A DNA stretch of 64,000 nucleotides from assembly GCF_009741265.1 (NCBI RefSeq), contig NZ_WOWL01000001.1:3534001-3598000 (forward strand). The letters run 5' to 3'. This document shows positions 17,841-29,219 of the stretch, one piece after another. Position 1 is the first letter of the stretch, and the number at the start of each line of letters is the position of its first letter. The DNA is from Pseudarthrobacter sp. GA104. GTDB lineage: Bacteria > Actinomycetota > Actinomycetes > Actinomycetales > Micrococcaceae. Both the position numbers and the translations under genes were made by a program. Under the pieces are notes generated by a model. That model was not told the DNA's origin. It made no database searches and saw nothing but the letters and a program-made list of their open reading frames with translations.

Positions 17841-19919
17841 ATGTCGAGTGCGGGGACCTTGGTTGAACCACGCCGTGGACGCCAGGCCCGGTCCGGCCAG
17901 CGGAAACCGACCTTCCGTCCCGAAGTCCAAGGGCTCCGGGCGCTCGCCGTCCTGATGGTCGTCGCCTACCATGTGTGGCTTGGCCGGGTATCGGGCGGAG
18001 TGGACATCTTCCTGTTGGTCTCCGCCTTCCTGCTGACACTCTCCTTTGTCCGGAAAGCCGAAGCTGGGCGCCCGTTTGGACTCCTGGCCCACTGGCTGCA
18101 CCTGTTCAAGCGGCTGCTGCCGGCCGCCGTCGTGGTAATCCTCGGCGTCCTCGCCGGCACCTGGCTGATCCTCCCGCAGAGCCGTTGGCCGCAGGTCCTG
18201 GAACAGGCCTGGGCCTCGCTGCTTTACGGCCAGAACTGGCTGCTCGCGGACACGGCGGTGGACTACTACGCGCAGGACCACGCAGGCGCCAGCCCGCTTC
18301 AGCATTTCTGGTCGCTGTCCATCCAGGGCCAGGTGTTCATCCTGTGGCCACTGATCTTCACCGGCACCGCGGCGCTGCTGGCGTTGCTGCACCGCGTCCC
18401 GGCACTGGCCGAGGTCAACTACCGCGGGTTGTTGGGGCTGGCCTTCGGCGCGGTGTTCGCGGCATCGCTGGCATACTCCGTGGATCAGACAGCCACCAAC
18501 CAGGCCTACGCCTATTTCGACACCAGGACCCGGCTCTGGGAGTTCGCGCTGGGCTCCCTCCTGGCGCTTGCCCTGCCCTGGCTGAGGCCGGCACGGGCCC
18601 TCCGCGTGGTGCTGGGCTGGGCAGGGCTGGCTGCCATGGTCTCCTGTGGCCTGCTCCTGACCGTGGACCGCTCGTTTCCCGGGTACGTTGCACTCTGGCC
18701 CACCCTGGCCGGCGCCGCGATCATCCTGGCCGGGCAGACCGGCAGCCGGTGGGGCGTGGACCGGCTCCTCGGCAGCAAGCCGCTGGTGGCACTGGGAGAC
18801 AATTCGTATGCCCTGTACCTGTGGCACTGGCCCGTCCTAGTGCTCTCGCTCGCCGCCACCGGCGTGGAGGCGCCCAATCTCGTCCAGGGCCTGGGGATCG
18901 TCGGCGCCTCCATCGTGCTCGCCGTCCTCACCACGCGTTTTGTGGAAAAGCCGCTCCGCGACTGGCGCTGGCCCCAGCTGCGGGCCCGGCGCACCGCCGT
19001 CGTCATTGCCGCCTGCGGTGCCGTCCTGGCGGGGCCCGTCGCGGTGTGGCAGACCACGCTCACCGCCGAGGAAAGCGCGACGGCGGCGCAGCCCCGGGAG
19101 TTCACGCCCGGTGCCGCCGCACTGAACCTGGAAAACGCCCCGGTGCCGGCCCCGGATGCCAGAATCATTCCCGGGCCTGCCGCGCTGGACAACGACTGGG
19201 CCGGGATCCATGCTCCCTGCACGGGGGCCAACGCCACCAGCGACCCCATCCTTGAGGGCTGCCGGCAGGAGCTTCCGGAAGGGGAGGCGGCCAGGCGCAT
19301 TGTGGTCCTGGGCGACTCCCACTCCCAGCAGTACCTCGGCGCGCTGGCGCCGGTCGCGGCCAGCCGGGGCTGGGAACTGGTGACGCTGCTGATGCCGGCC
19401 TGCCGCTTCGGGGCGGAATCGGCCGAAAGGAACGCCGAGTGCAACGCCCACAACAGGGCCAGCACTGCCTACGTCTTGGAGCATCGGCCCGACGCCGTGT
19501 TCACGGTGGCCTCGCTGACGCACGAGGAGGCGCCCTACGAGACTGAGGTCCCGGGATACCTTGAGGGCGTCCGCCCGTTCGCGAACGCGGGAATCGATGT
19601 GATCGGGATCAGGGACAACCCCCGTTTCACCTTCAACATGCCCGAGTGCGTGCAGCGGAACGGCGCGGACGCCGCGGAATGCAGTGTGCCCCTCGCGGAG
19701 TCCCTGGCGGACCCGTCGCCGCTGGACGGCTACCGGGGCAAACTGGAGCGGCTGCACCTGATGGATCTGAGCGACTTCATCTGTGCCCGGGGGATCTGCC
19801 CCGGCGTGGTGGGGAACGTCTATGTGTACAAGGACGACAACCACCTCACCCGGACATATGTGGAAAGCATGATCCCCATGTTTGAGGAGCGGTTGCTGGC
19901 AGCCACGGGCTGGAGCTGA
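17841..19919 (+). CDS. Membrane acyltransferase (OafA/YrhL type) with C-terminal SGNH domain
   Basis: The 692-residue protein combines an acyltransferase-3 membrane domain (about 25-400, roughly ten transmembrane segments, with the family motif FRPEVQGLRALAVLMVVAYH including the conserved His at about 44) and an extracytoplasmic SGNH hydrolase domain (about 430-690, GDSHSQQY near 490, and DDNHLT near the end, supplying Ser, Asp and His). Such proteins acetylate cell-surface glycans or peptidoglycan. The ATG at 17841 is chosen over an upstream frame because GGAGGGG lies six bases before it. Confidence 0.9.
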   Translation: MSSAGTLVEPRRGRQARSGQRKPTFRPEVQGLRALAVLMVVAYHVWLGRVSGGVDIFLLVSAFLLTLSFVRKAEAGRPFGLLAHWLHLFKRLLPAAVVVILGVLAGTWLILPQSRWPQVLEQAWASLLYGQNWLLADTAVDYYAQDHAGASPLQHFWSLSIQGQVFILWPLIFTGTAALLALLHRVPALAEVNYRGLLGLAFGAVFAASLAYSVDQTATNQAYAYFDTRTRLWEFALGSLLALALPWLRPARALRVVLGWAGLAAMVSCGLLLTVDRSFPGYVALWPTLAGAAIILAGQTGSRWGVDRLLGSKPLVALGDNSYALYLWHWPVLVLSLAATGVEAPNLVQGLGIVGASIVLAVLTTRFVEKPLRDWRWPQLRARRTAVVIAACGAVLAGPVAVWQTTLTAEESATAAQPREFTPGAAALNLENAPVPAPDARIIPGPAALDNDWAGIHAPCTGANATSDPILEGCRQELPEGEAARRIVVLGDSHSQQYLGALAPVAASRGWELVTLLMPACRFGAESAERNAECNAHNRASTAYVLEHRPDAVFTVASLTHEEAPYETEVPGYLEGVRPFANAGIDVIGIRDNPRFTFNMPECVQRNGADAAECSVPLAESLADPSPLDGYRGKLERLHLMDLSDFICARGICPGVVGNVYVYKDDNHLTRTYVESMIPMFEERLLAATGWS

Positions 19920-20005
19920 GGGCCGGGGCTGCTCAGCGGCCGGCCGGGACGTGCAGTTGCTCACATTGCACGCGTGGAATAGGGGGATCGGCGCGGAGGT
20001 TCTAA

Positions 20006-21661
<1,656 letters not shown>

Positions 21662-21669
21662 ACACCAGG

Positions 21670-21703
21670 AAGGGATGGGCAGTGCTGCCCATCCCTTCTT
21701 TTT
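21670..21703 (+). terminator. Rho-independent terminator after guaB
   Basis: Perfect 13-bp inverted repeat (21670-21682 with 21685-21697) directly followed by CTTTTT. It isolates guaB from the hydrolase gene downstream. Confidence 0.92.
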
Positions 21704-21753
21704 GCGCCGTCAAGTACATTCGATGGATCAACATCCGGCAATTGGGGGACGGT

Positions 21754-23109
21754 TTGAACGGCGGATTCTACGGAGCTGACGTCGCGCAGTTGCAGCAGCT
21801 CGCAACAACCATGAGCAGCGCGGGCCGGATGCTGGAGATGCAACGGCTGGCTCTGAACGGCCGGGTGGCTGGCACGCCCTGGCCCGGTCCGGACGCTGAG
21901 ATATTCCGCCAGGACTGGAAAACCGTCCACAGCCGCTCGCTTGGGGCAGCCGCCATACTCCTGCAGCAGGCAGCTAAGGACCTGATGCGGCAGGCGGATG
22001 AACAGCAGCGGGCAAGTGCTGCAGGCGGTGCTTCAGCGATGCTGTCCCTGCCTGGCGTCGAGCGGTCCCCGGAGCCCCGGCCCGAGGACCTTCACGGCAG
22101 ATCCCCGGCGGAGATAAGGACCTGGTGGTTCGGGCTGGCCGGCCACCAGCAGCAGGCGTTCATCCGCAACCACCCCCACGCGGCGGGAAACACCAACGGG
22201 ATCCCTTTCGACGCGCGGATCGAGGCCAACCGGCTCAACGCCCGGTTACGGATCGACTGGCTGCAAAACAACGATCCTGAGCCCAGGCTGAATCCCTGGA
22301 TCCTCGACTCGGGCTATCCCGCACGTTTCGCTGCCGAACATGAGGCGTGGCGCAAGCGTCAAGATGGCATCGGATACCTTCAAAATGTCGTGGAAGACAA
22401 GATCCACCTGGCAGCCTACGATCCCGGCCAAAGTTCGATCGTGGAGCTGCTGGGTGAATACAACGCTGCCACGACGACGGTGATCACCTACGTTCCCGGA
22501 ACCACCACCAACGAGGCGTCTTTTTACGACGGCGGCCCACAGGCTGTGCCCAACCGCCTGGTCCAGGCCGATACCTCCGGGAGCACGGCGGCATTTGTCT
22601 ACAAGGGATCCGAGTTCCCCGACGGCGACCTCGTGGAGGCTTTCCTGGTGGAGGCCAAAAGCGATGAATTCGTGGCTGCATCGGCACCGGTCCTCGCTGC
22701 CTTCCAGGAGGCGGTGGACCTGGAGCTGCCACGCGACGCCCAGACGGTGGGCATGGGCCACAGCTGGGGCCTGCGGAACGTGACGGGCTCCGAAATGGAG
22801 GGGGCGTCCTACAGCAAGGTCATCGCGCTCTCGGGTGCCGCCATGCCGCCGGGCTGGACGCCCAGCCCTGGGACCGACTACACCAGCTACACCTACCCCG
22901 ATATCCTGCTCACGGCAGAGGCCAACGGGCTGGTGGGCGAGAACTACCCCATGCGGGAGCCCGCCTTTGACAAGCACGTCTACGCTCCGCCGGGCGGTCT
23001 CAGGCCCTCGGAGATGTACAGCATCGACAACCATTCGCTGATTGCCGAGACTGTTCCCGAAAACGAGGAAGCCCTTGATGACATCGAAGAGGAAATCAGT
23101 GGCCGGTAA
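21754..23109 (+). CDS. WXG100-like N-terminus fused to DUF1023-type alpha/beta hydrolase
   Basis: The 451-residue product starts with a helical region of about 90 residues with a central W-P-G turn (GTPWPGPDAE, about 41-50), like WXG100/ESX substrates. It continues with the linker typical of DUF1023 hydrolases (RTWWFGLAGHQQQAFIRNHP ... GNTNGIPFDAR) and an alpha/beta-hydrolase domain (about 240-430) with the nucleophile elbow GHSWG (Ser about 337), a likely catalytic Asp in YPDILL and His in DNHSL (about 427). No Sec signal is seen; export by a type VII system is an inference. The TTG at 21754 follows GGGGGA and lies beyond the guaB terminator. It overlaps the lipoprotein gene by 32 bases. Confidence 0.75.
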   Translation: MNGGFYGADVAQLQQLATTMSSAGRMLEMQRLALNGRVAGTPWPGPDAEIFRQDWKTVHSRSLGAAAILLQQAAKDLMRQADEQQRASAAGGASAMLSLPGVERSPEPRPEDLHGRSPAEIRTWWFGLAGHQQQAFIRNHPHAAGNTNGIPFDARIEANRLNARLRIDWLQNNDPEPRLNPWILDSGYPARFAAEHEAWRKRQDGIGYLQNVVEDKIHLAAYDPGQSSIVELLGEYNAATTTVITYVPGTTTNEASFYDGGPQAVPNRLVQADTSGSTAAFVYKGSEFPDGDLVEAFLVEAKSDEFVAASAPVLAAFQEAVDLELPRDAQTVGMGHSWGLRNVTGSEMEGASYSKVIALSGAAMPPGWTPSPGTDYTSYTYPDILLTAEANGLVGENYPMREPAFDKHVYAPPGGLRPSEMYSIDNHSLIAETVPENEEALDDIEEEISGR

Positions 23110-23608
23110 GTCCAGGCGCGCTTCTGCCTGGCGACTTGCAGGAGCAACAGCACTGCTAGCAATGGTGGCCTCGTGCGGACAGGCCGGAAATGGAAAGAAC
23201 ATGGACATCAGCCTGGAATCAGCCAAGGACAAGGTCATGTCCACCGAGCAGGAGATCGTAGGCCTCCTGCCCCAGGACAAGGTGCTGTCCAGGTTCGCCC
23301 ACGACACCTCGCCGCTGATGCCCTGTTCCGGGGAACAACGAAAGTGGACCGGCGACGCCGAGGCCGAGCTTGCGGCGGGAGTTGACCGGGATGCATTCCT
23401 GGACGATGTCGTGGCATCGATGTCCACCAAGGACGGCTGGACAGTGGATGACGGCAAAACCGCCGGCGGAAAGCGCAGGGTCGACCTGTTGCACAGTGAC
23501 GGTACCCACTTGCTGGTGTCCTTCCGGGATGCACCCGAGACACTCAGGGTGTCCGGCTACAGCGCCTGCTTCCCCTTCCCCGAGTACGAGTACGGCGAGG
23601 AGTACTGA
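23078..23608 (+). CDS. Lipoprotein of unknown function, coupled to the upstream hydrolase
   Basis: The 176-residue product has a basic N-terminus, a hydrophobic stretch and a lipobox (AMVASC, lipidated Cys about residue 33), so it should be anchored on the outer face of the membrane. The mature part is acidic, with a C-terminal cluster of Tyr and Glu. I recognise no domain. The ATG lies inside the end of the hydrolase gene (32-base overlap) behind GAGGAAG, so the two are co-translated. The pairing suggests a functional link, for instance an inhibitor of the hydrolase, but this is inferred only from position. Confidence 0.75.
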   Translation: MTSKRKSVAGKSRRASAWRLAGATALLAMVASCGQAGNGKNMDISLESAKDKVMSTEQEIVGLLPQDKVLSRFAHDTSPLMPCSGEQRKWTGDAEAELAAGVDRDAFLDDVVASMSTKDGWTVDDGKTAGGKRRVDLLHSDGTHLLVSFRDAPETLRVSGYSACFPFPEYEYGEEY

Positions 23609-23646
23609 CGCCCGCCCGACCCGGGGCGCGGCACTAGGCTGGGACC

Positions 23647-25500
23647 ATGCCCCCAACGCAACATCCGGCGGAGCTTACCCCCAAGCGTGAGCCCTCGCGG
23701 CGGCTGGCCCTTCGCCCATACGCACGCGCGGTGGCCCAGGTACTGCGCGTCAGCTTCCATGCCTCGCCTGGCGCTGTGATCATGAAGGTGCTCGGCTCGC
23801 TGATCTCGGCCGTGCTTCCCTTGGTGACCACCTACTTCGCCGCGCTCACCACCACGGCGCTGGCGGCGGCCTACGCCGGTGACTCCGGCGCAGGGCAGCT
23901 GGCCATCGTCTACGTCATCATCACCGCTGCCCTCGGGCTGTTCTGGGGCGCCTTCAGCAGCGTGGACCGCTACATCCAGCAACTGATGAGCTTCAGGGTG
24001 GGCGCCATCGTGGGCGACCAGATGTACGAGCGGTTCCTGGCGCTGGAGTTCTGGCGATACGACGACAAAGAAACCGTTGACCTGTACGACCGTGCCAAGC
24101 GTTTCTCCGATTCCTACGCCCGGGTGCTGGATCGGATCGCAGCCATCTTCACCCAGCTCGTATCGGTGATCCTGGCCATCGGGGCGCTGCTCCTGGTCAG
24201 CTGGTGGATCGCGGTGATTGTCCTGGTGGCCATCGTGCCCAGCGTCTACCTTCAGTTCAAGCTGTCCCGTGAGCAGATTGCCCACTGGAACACCCAGGTG
24301 GACTCGCGCCGGCAGCGCAGGATGATCGAAACGAACCTCCTCCGGCCGCAGCACATCGCGGAGATGCGCCTCTACGGCATCGTGGGATTCCTGATGGGCC
24401 TCCGTTCCCGCCTCCGGGACGCGGACGAGCGCCGCCGCCTTGATTTCCAGCGCCGGTATATCCCGAAGCAGCTCGCCGCTGATGCCCTGCAGTACGGCGC
24501 GGAAGTGGTGTCCCTGATCTGGGTGGTGGGGCAGATCATCGCCCGGGCCCAGCCCGTGGGCCAGTTCCTCTACGTACAGCAGATTGTCAGCAGGGCACTG
24601 TCCACCGCGAACAGCCTCGTATCCTCCCTCAGTTCCATCGATGAGGACCTGGCCAACCTCAAGGACTACGAGCTGTTCATGGCGTTGCCGGTGCACTCGG
24701 AACACGCGCCGCCCCTGCTGGAATCCCCGAAAACCGTTGAGCTGAAAGACATCCGCTTCACCTACACGGGCAGCGACATCGAGGTGATCCGCGGCATCAG
24801 CATGACCATCCGCGAGGGCCAGCACATCGCCGTCGTGGGGGAGAACGGCGCCGGAAAGTCCACCCTGATACGTATACTCGCCGGACTCTACCGCCCCGAC
24901 TCCGGGCAGGTGATGCTCGACGGCGTTGACCTCGCCGCCGTCGACGTCACCTCCTGGCACCGGCACCTGGCGGTGCTGAGCCAGGAGTTCCTCAAATACG
25001 AGTTCGCCACGGCTGCGGAAAACATCTACTTCGGCGACGTCGACTCGCCGCGGGACGATGCGCGCATCCGCAAGGCTGCTGGAGACGCGGAGGCGCTGGA
25101 GTTCATCAACAAACTGCCCAACGGCCTGGAAAACCACGTCAGCAACTGGATGGAGGACCCGCGCGGCCGGAAGGGCAGCGGCCTCTCGGGCGGCCAGTGG
25201 CAGCGGCTCGCGATGGCCCGCAACTTCTACCGGAACGCTTCATTCATGGTGATGGACGAGCCGACGTCAGCCATAGACGCCCTCGCCGAGCACCGGATCT
25301 TCACCCGCCTCTTCGCCGACCGCGGCAGCACGATCATCGCCATCAGCCACCGCCTGGCCACCATCGAGAAGGCGGACATCGTGTACATGCTGGAGGACGG
25401 CAGGATCGTGGAGCAGGGCACGCACAAGGAACTGGTGGCGCTGCGCGGGCGGTACTTCCGGATGTTCGAGTCCCAGCTCAGCGTCCCCACCAGCCCCTGA
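23647..25500 (+). CDS. ABC transporter, fused permease and ATP-binding protein
   Basis: The 617-residue half-transporter has an N-terminal membrane domain with about six segments (about 40-320) and a C-terminal ATPase with Walker A GENGAGKST (about 398-406), signature LSGGQWQR (about 513-520) and Walker B FMVMDEPTSA (about 533-542). The QW in the signature and the long connecting helices fit exporters of the peptide/antibiotic or lipid kind; it would work as a homodimer unless a partner lies elsewhere. TAGGCT lies six bases before the ATG (leaderless). It overlaps the next, convergent gene by 23 bases. Confidence 0.85.
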   Translation: MPPTQHPAELTPKREPSRRLALRPYARAVAQVLRVSFHASPGAVIMKVLGSLISAVLPLVTTYFAALTTTALAAAYAGDSGAGQLAIVYVIITAALGLFWGAFSSVDRYIQQLMSFRVGAIVGDQMYERFLALEFWRYDDKETVDLYDRAKRFSDSYARVLDRIAAIFTQLVSVILAIGALLLVSWWIAVIVLVAIVPSVYLQFKLSREQIAHWNTQVDSRRQRRMIETNLLRPQHIAEMRLYGIVGFLMGLRSRLRDADERRRLDFQRRYIPKQLAADALQYGAEVVSLIWVVGQIIARAQPVGQFLYVQQIVSRALSTANSLVSSLSSIDEDLANLKDYELFMALPVHSEHAPPLLESPKTVELKDIRFTYTGSDIEVIRGISMTIREGQHIAVVGENGAGKSTLIRILAGLYRPDSGQVMLDGVDLAAVDVTSWHRHLAVLSQEFLKYEFATAAENIYFGDVDSPRDDARIRKAAGDAEALEFINKLPNGLENHVSNWMEDPRGRKGSGLSGGQWQRLAMARNFYRNASFMVMDEPTSAIDALAEHRIFTRLFADRGSTIIAISHRLATIEKADIVYMLEDGRIVEQGTHKELVALRGRYFRMFESQLSVPTSP

Positions 25501-26161
25501 CCCCGCTTCGCCTGCCAGGGAACCGGCGGGCGCCGGCCGCAGGCGGCCGGCGGGGCGCGGCCTCAACCACGGTGGTGCGCACGCGGGCGAGGCTTGGCTG
25601 CGGCGGAACGCTGCTGAAACCGAAGGTCACCGGCGGGTGGACAGGTGCCAGTGCGCCGGCGTCAGCGCCGTCCCAGCTGACGACGGCGGCACTGATGGTG
25701 TGCAGGTCGCTCACCCCGTAGTACTCCCGCCGGCCGCTGCCCGCGGTGCCGGACGTCCGGGAGCCGCCGCTGACAATGCCGGCCACGGGACTGACGGCGC
25801 GCAGCCAGCCGGGGTGGACTGCCAGCCGCCGGGGGACGGCCCGCAGCGCGCTGCCAAGGAGGGTCCGGCTGCCCAGGCTGGCGCTGATCCCCAAGGGACC
25901 GGCGTCGACCGTCAGGATCCCCTGCTCCAGCCGCGCGGACACGCCGACCACTGCAACGTCATCGAAGGTGTAGGTGGCGGAAATGAAGTCCGCCGCCGCC
26001 CCGGTGGGGGCCAGCAGTTGCCGGTGCCCGGAGGGGTGCTGGACCATCACGTCCGCAAACCGTCCGAACGGGGACTCCTGCCAGATGCCCACCACCGCCC
26101 GCAGTCCGGAGCCCGTGCCAATGCCGGCAATATGGCCGTCGAATACCCACTGTGAACCCAT
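25478..26161 (-). CDS. Hypothetical protein, beta-rich
   Basis: The 227-residue product begins MGSQWVFDGHIAGIGTGSG and reads as a series of short beta strands with many Gly/Val/Ser; no signal peptide, membrane span or known motif is seen. The C-terminal ~50 residues are Arg/Pro-rich and overlap the ABC transporter gene on the other strand. The ATG at 26161 is chosen; an ATG 14 codons further upstream is possible. It is divergent from guaB3, with 65 bases between. The consistent coding-type GC pattern supports a real gene, but its role is unknown. Confidence 0.6.
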   Translation of the reverse strand: MGSQWVFDGHIAGIGTGSGLRAVVGIWQESPFGRFADVMVQHPSGHRQLLAPTGAAADFISATYTFDDVAVVGVSARLEQGILTVDAGPLGISASLGSRTLLGSALRAVPRRLAVHPGWLRAVSPVAGIVSGGSRTSGTAGSGRREYYGVSDLHTISAAVVSWDGADAGALAPVHPPVTFGFSSVPPQPSLARVRTTVVEAAPRRPPAAGARRFPGRRSGVRGWWGR

Positions 26162-26226
26162 CAGGCCACTGTAGCCACGGACAGCCGCAGCCGTGGCCAG
26201 CACCCCGGCTGGGATAACCTAGAGCA

Positions 26227-27363
26227 GTGACTTACGAGATCGAGATCGGCCGTGGCAAGCGTGGGCGTCGAGCCTACTCCCTGGATGACATTGCAATCGT
26301 CCCTAACCGTCGTACCCGCGACCCCAAGGACGTCTCCGTCTCCTGGCAGATCGACGCCTACCAGTTCAGCATGCCGGTGATCGCGGCGCCGATGGATTCA
26401 GCCATGTCGCCCCAGACCGCCATTGCCCTGGGCCGGCTCGGCGGCCTCGGCGTGCTTGACCTCGAAGGCCTGTGGACCCGCTACGAGGACCCGCAGCCCA
26501 TCCTGGACGAGATCGGCGCGCTGGAGGATGAAACCAACAGCCCCGCTGTGACGGGGCGGATGCAGGAGCTGTACAAGGCGCCCATCCAGCCTGAACTGAT
26601 TACGTCCCGCCTGGCGGAGATCCGCGAGGCCGGAGTGACCGTTGCGGGGTCGCTCACCCCGCAGCGCACCCAGGAGCACTACAAGACCGTCGTGGCCGCC
26701 GGCGTCGACATCTTCGTCATCCGCGGCACCACCGTATCCGCCGAGCACGTCTCCAAGGACCACGAGCCGCTGAACCTCAAGCAGTTCATCTACGAACTCG
26801 ACGTCCCCGTCATCGTGGGCGGCGCGGCCGGCTACACGCCCGCCCTGCACCTCATGCGCACCGGCGCGGCCGGTGTCCTGGTGGGCTTTGGCGGCGGTGC
26901 CACCACCACCACCCGCCGCGCCCTGGGCATCCACTCGCCCATGGCCTCCGCCATTTCCGACGTCGCCGCCGCACGTCGGGACTACATGGACGAATCCGGC
27001 GGCCGCTATGTCCACGTGATTGCCGACGGCGGCATGGGCACCTCGGGCGACATCGTCAAGGCGATCGCAATGGGAGCCGACGCCGTGATGCTCGGCAGCG
27101 CCCTGGCCCGGGCCGAGGAGGCGCCAGGCAAGGGATGGCACTGGGGCCAGGAAGCCCACCACCTCGAACTTCCCCGCGGCGACCGCGCCAACGTGGGCAC
27201 TGTAGGCCCGCTGGAGGAAGTGCTGTTCGGGCCGGGCCACCACACCAACGGAACCTCCAACCTCATCGGCGCATTGCGCCGCTCCATGGCGACCACCGGC
27301 TACTCGGACCTGAAGGAATTCCAGCGGGTCGACGTCGTGGTTTCCCCTTACGCCGGAAACTGA
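26227..27363 (+). CDS. GuaB3-type IMP dehydrogenase-related protein
   Basis: The 378-residue protein follows the actinobacterial GuaB3 family (IMPDH-related 2): [22 protein letters not shown] at the start, and a TIM barrel without the CBS pair. The stretch matching the IMPDH catalytic loop reads [15 protein letters not shown] (about 220-234): the catalytic Cys of IMPDH (Cys in GSICTTR of guaB in this window) is absent. It is therefore unlikely to act as a normal IMPDH. GTG start with TAACCT six bases upstream, so probably leaderless. It stands alone, ahead of glpD. Confidence 0.9.
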   Translation: MTYEIEIGRGKRGRRAYSLDDIAIVPNRRTRDPKDVSVSWQIDAYQFSMPVIAAPMDSAMSPQTAIALGRLGGLGVLDLEGLWTRYEDPQPILDEIGALEDETNSPAVTGRMQELYKAPIQPELITSRLAEIREAGVTVAGSLTPQRTQEHYKTVVAAGVDIFVIRGTTVSAEHVSKDHEPLNLKQFIYELDVPVIVGGAAGYTPALHLMRTGAAGVLVGFGGGATTTTRRALGIHSPMASAISDVAAARRDYMDESGGRYVHVIADGGMGTSGDIVKAIAMGADAVMLGSALARAEEAPGKGWHWGQEAHHLELPRGDRANVGTVGPLEEVLFGPGHHTNGTSNLIGALRRSMATTGYSDLKEFQRVDVVVSPYAGN

Positions 27364-27438
27364 CAGACTCCTGCCCAAGCGTGCCCCAAGCAAGTAGGGT
27401 GGTTTTACTACCGGCACGAGAGGCACTGGAGGCGTTCA

Positions 27439-29178
27439 ATGAAGAGATTTCCTGTTAACGGCGGGGCACTCGGCCCGGAAGCCAGGGAAGCATCCATCCA
27501 ACGGCTGCGTGCAACCTCGGAGCCCGGCCAGGAGCTGGACATCCTCATTGTTGGCGGCGGGATCGTGGGCACCGGAGCCGCGCTGGACGCCGTCACGCGG
27601 GGCCTGACGGTGGGCATCGTTGAGGCGAACGACTGGGCGGCAGGCACGTCCTCCAGGTCCTCGAAGCTTATCCATGGCGGCCTCCGCTACCTCGAAATGC
27701 TGGATTTCGGCCTGGTGAAGGAGGCCTTGCAGGAGCGGGGGCTGCTGCTCTCGGAACTGGCGCCCCACCTCGCGCGGCCGGTGCCTTTCCTGTATCCGCT
27801 GACCAAGCCCTTCATCGAGCGGCCCTACGTGGGTGCCGGCATCGCGCTGTATGACGTCATGTCCATCTCCAGCGGGCACAGCAGGGGAGTGCCGTTCCAT
27901 AAACACCTCACCCGCCGGGGCACCCTGCGTGCCGCCCCCAGCCTCAAGAACGATGCCTTCGTTGGCTCCATCCGGTACTACGACGGCCAGGTGGACGACG
28001 CCAAGTACTGCGCCAACCTGGTGCGGACCGCCGCCTACTATGGCGCCCACGCCGTCAACCAGATGAAGGTGGTGGATTTCCTCCGCGAGGGTGAACGGGT
28101 AGTGGGGGCCAAGGTGGTCAACCATGAGGACGGGACGCAGTTCAACATCCGCGCCAAGCAGGTCATCAATGCCACGGGCGTCTGGACGGACGAAACCCAG
28201 GCCATGGTGACCGACCGCGGCCAGCTGAAGGTCAGGGCCTCCAAGGGCATCCACCTGGTGGTTCCGCGGGACCGCTTCCAGTCAACGGTGGGGCTGATCC
28301 TGCGCACCGAAAAGTCGGTGCTGTTCGTGATTCCCTGGGGCCGGCACTGGATCATCGGCACCACGGACACCGACTGGAACCTGGACAAGGCCCACCCGGC
28401 CGCCTCCAGCAAGGACATCGACTACATCCTGGAACACGTCAACAAGGTCCTCAAGCGGCCGCTGACCCGGGAGGATGTGGAGGGCGTCTACGCCGGCCTG
28501 CGTCCGCTCCTGGCCGGGGAAAACGACTCCACCGCCAAGCTGTCCCGCGAACACGTGGTGGCCCATCCCGTTCCGGGCCTTGTGGTGGTGGCCGGCGGGA
28601 AGTGGACCACCTACCGCGTGATGGCCAAGGACGCGGTGGATGAGGCCACCCGCACCATGGACGAGCGGGTTCCGCCCAGCTGCACGGAGACCATCCCGCT
28701 GCTGGGCGCAAGCGGCTTCAGGGCGGCCTGGAACCGGCGCAACCGCACCGCGGAGGAATCCGGCGTGCATGTGGCCCGCATCGAGCACCTGCTGAACCGC
28801 TATGGCTCCATGACCGATGAAGTGCTGGCCATCATCGAGGAGAATCCGGCAATGGCTGAGCCGATTCCCGGCGCTGATGACTACCTCCAGGCCGAGGCCG
28901 TCTACGCCGCCACCCACGAGGGTGCCCGGCACGTGCACGACGTCCTGACCCGAAGGACCCGGATTTCCATCGAGGCGTGGGACCGCGGCGTGTCCGCCGT
29001 GCCGGTTGTCGCTAAACTAATGGGTGACGTTCTTGGCTGGAGTGACGAACAGCGCGAAAACGAGGTCCGGCACTACATCGCACGGGTGGAGGCCGAACGC
29101 CTCAGCCAGCAACAGCCGGACGACGAATCCGCAGACGCCGCCCGCCTGGGCGTGGAAGACATCGTGCCCTTGCGCTGA
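27439..29178 (+). CDS. glpD: Aerobic glycerol-3-phosphate dehydrogenase
   Basis: GlpD oxidises glycerol-3-phosphate to dihydroxyacetone phosphate at the membrane and passes electrons to quinone. The 579-residue protein shows the FAD motif ILIVGGGIVGTGAALD (about 35-50), the family signature SSRSSKLIHGGLRYLE, and VYAGLRPLL. Length is normal. The ATG is preceded by GGAGG. An orphan PTS EIIA gene follows 41 bases later on the same strand and is probably co-transcribed; no glpF or glpK is in the window. Confidence 0.95.
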   Translation: MKRFPVNGGALGPEAREASIQRLRATSEPGQELDILIVGGGIVGTGAALDAVTRGLTVGIVEANDWAAGTSSRSSKLIHGGLRYLEMLDFGLVKEALQERGLLLSELAPHLARPVPFLYPLTKPFIERPYVGAGIALYDVMSISSGHSRGVPFHKHLTRRGTLRAAPSLKNDAFVGSIRYYDGQVDDAKYCANLVRTAAYYGAHAVNQMKVVDFLREGERVVGAKVVNHEDGTQFNIRAKQVINATGVWTDETQAMVTDRGQLKVRASKGIHLVVPRDRFQSTVGLILRTEKSVLFVIPWGRHWIIGTTDTDWNLDKAHPAASSKDIDYILEHVNKVLKRPLTREDVEGVYAGLRPLLAGENDSTAKLSREHVVAHPVPGLVVVAGGKWTTYRVMAKDAVDEATRTMDERVPPSCTETIPLLGASGFRAAWNRRNRTAEESGVHVARIEHLLNRYGSMTDEVLAIIEENPAMAEPIPGADDYLQAEAVYAATHEGARHVHDVLTRRTRISIEAWDRGVSAVPVVAKLMGDVLGWSDEQRENEVRHYIARVEAERLSQQQPDDESADAARLGVEDIVPLR

Positions 29179-29219
29179 GGGGTCCACGGCAACAGCACTC
29201 CTGACCGAAGGGACACGCC

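Noticed and set aside
23647..25500. ABC exporter as part of the hydrolase/lipoprotein unit
   Set aside because: It has its own leaderless-type promoter (TAGGCT six bases before the ATG) and no overlap, so a link is possible but unsupported.
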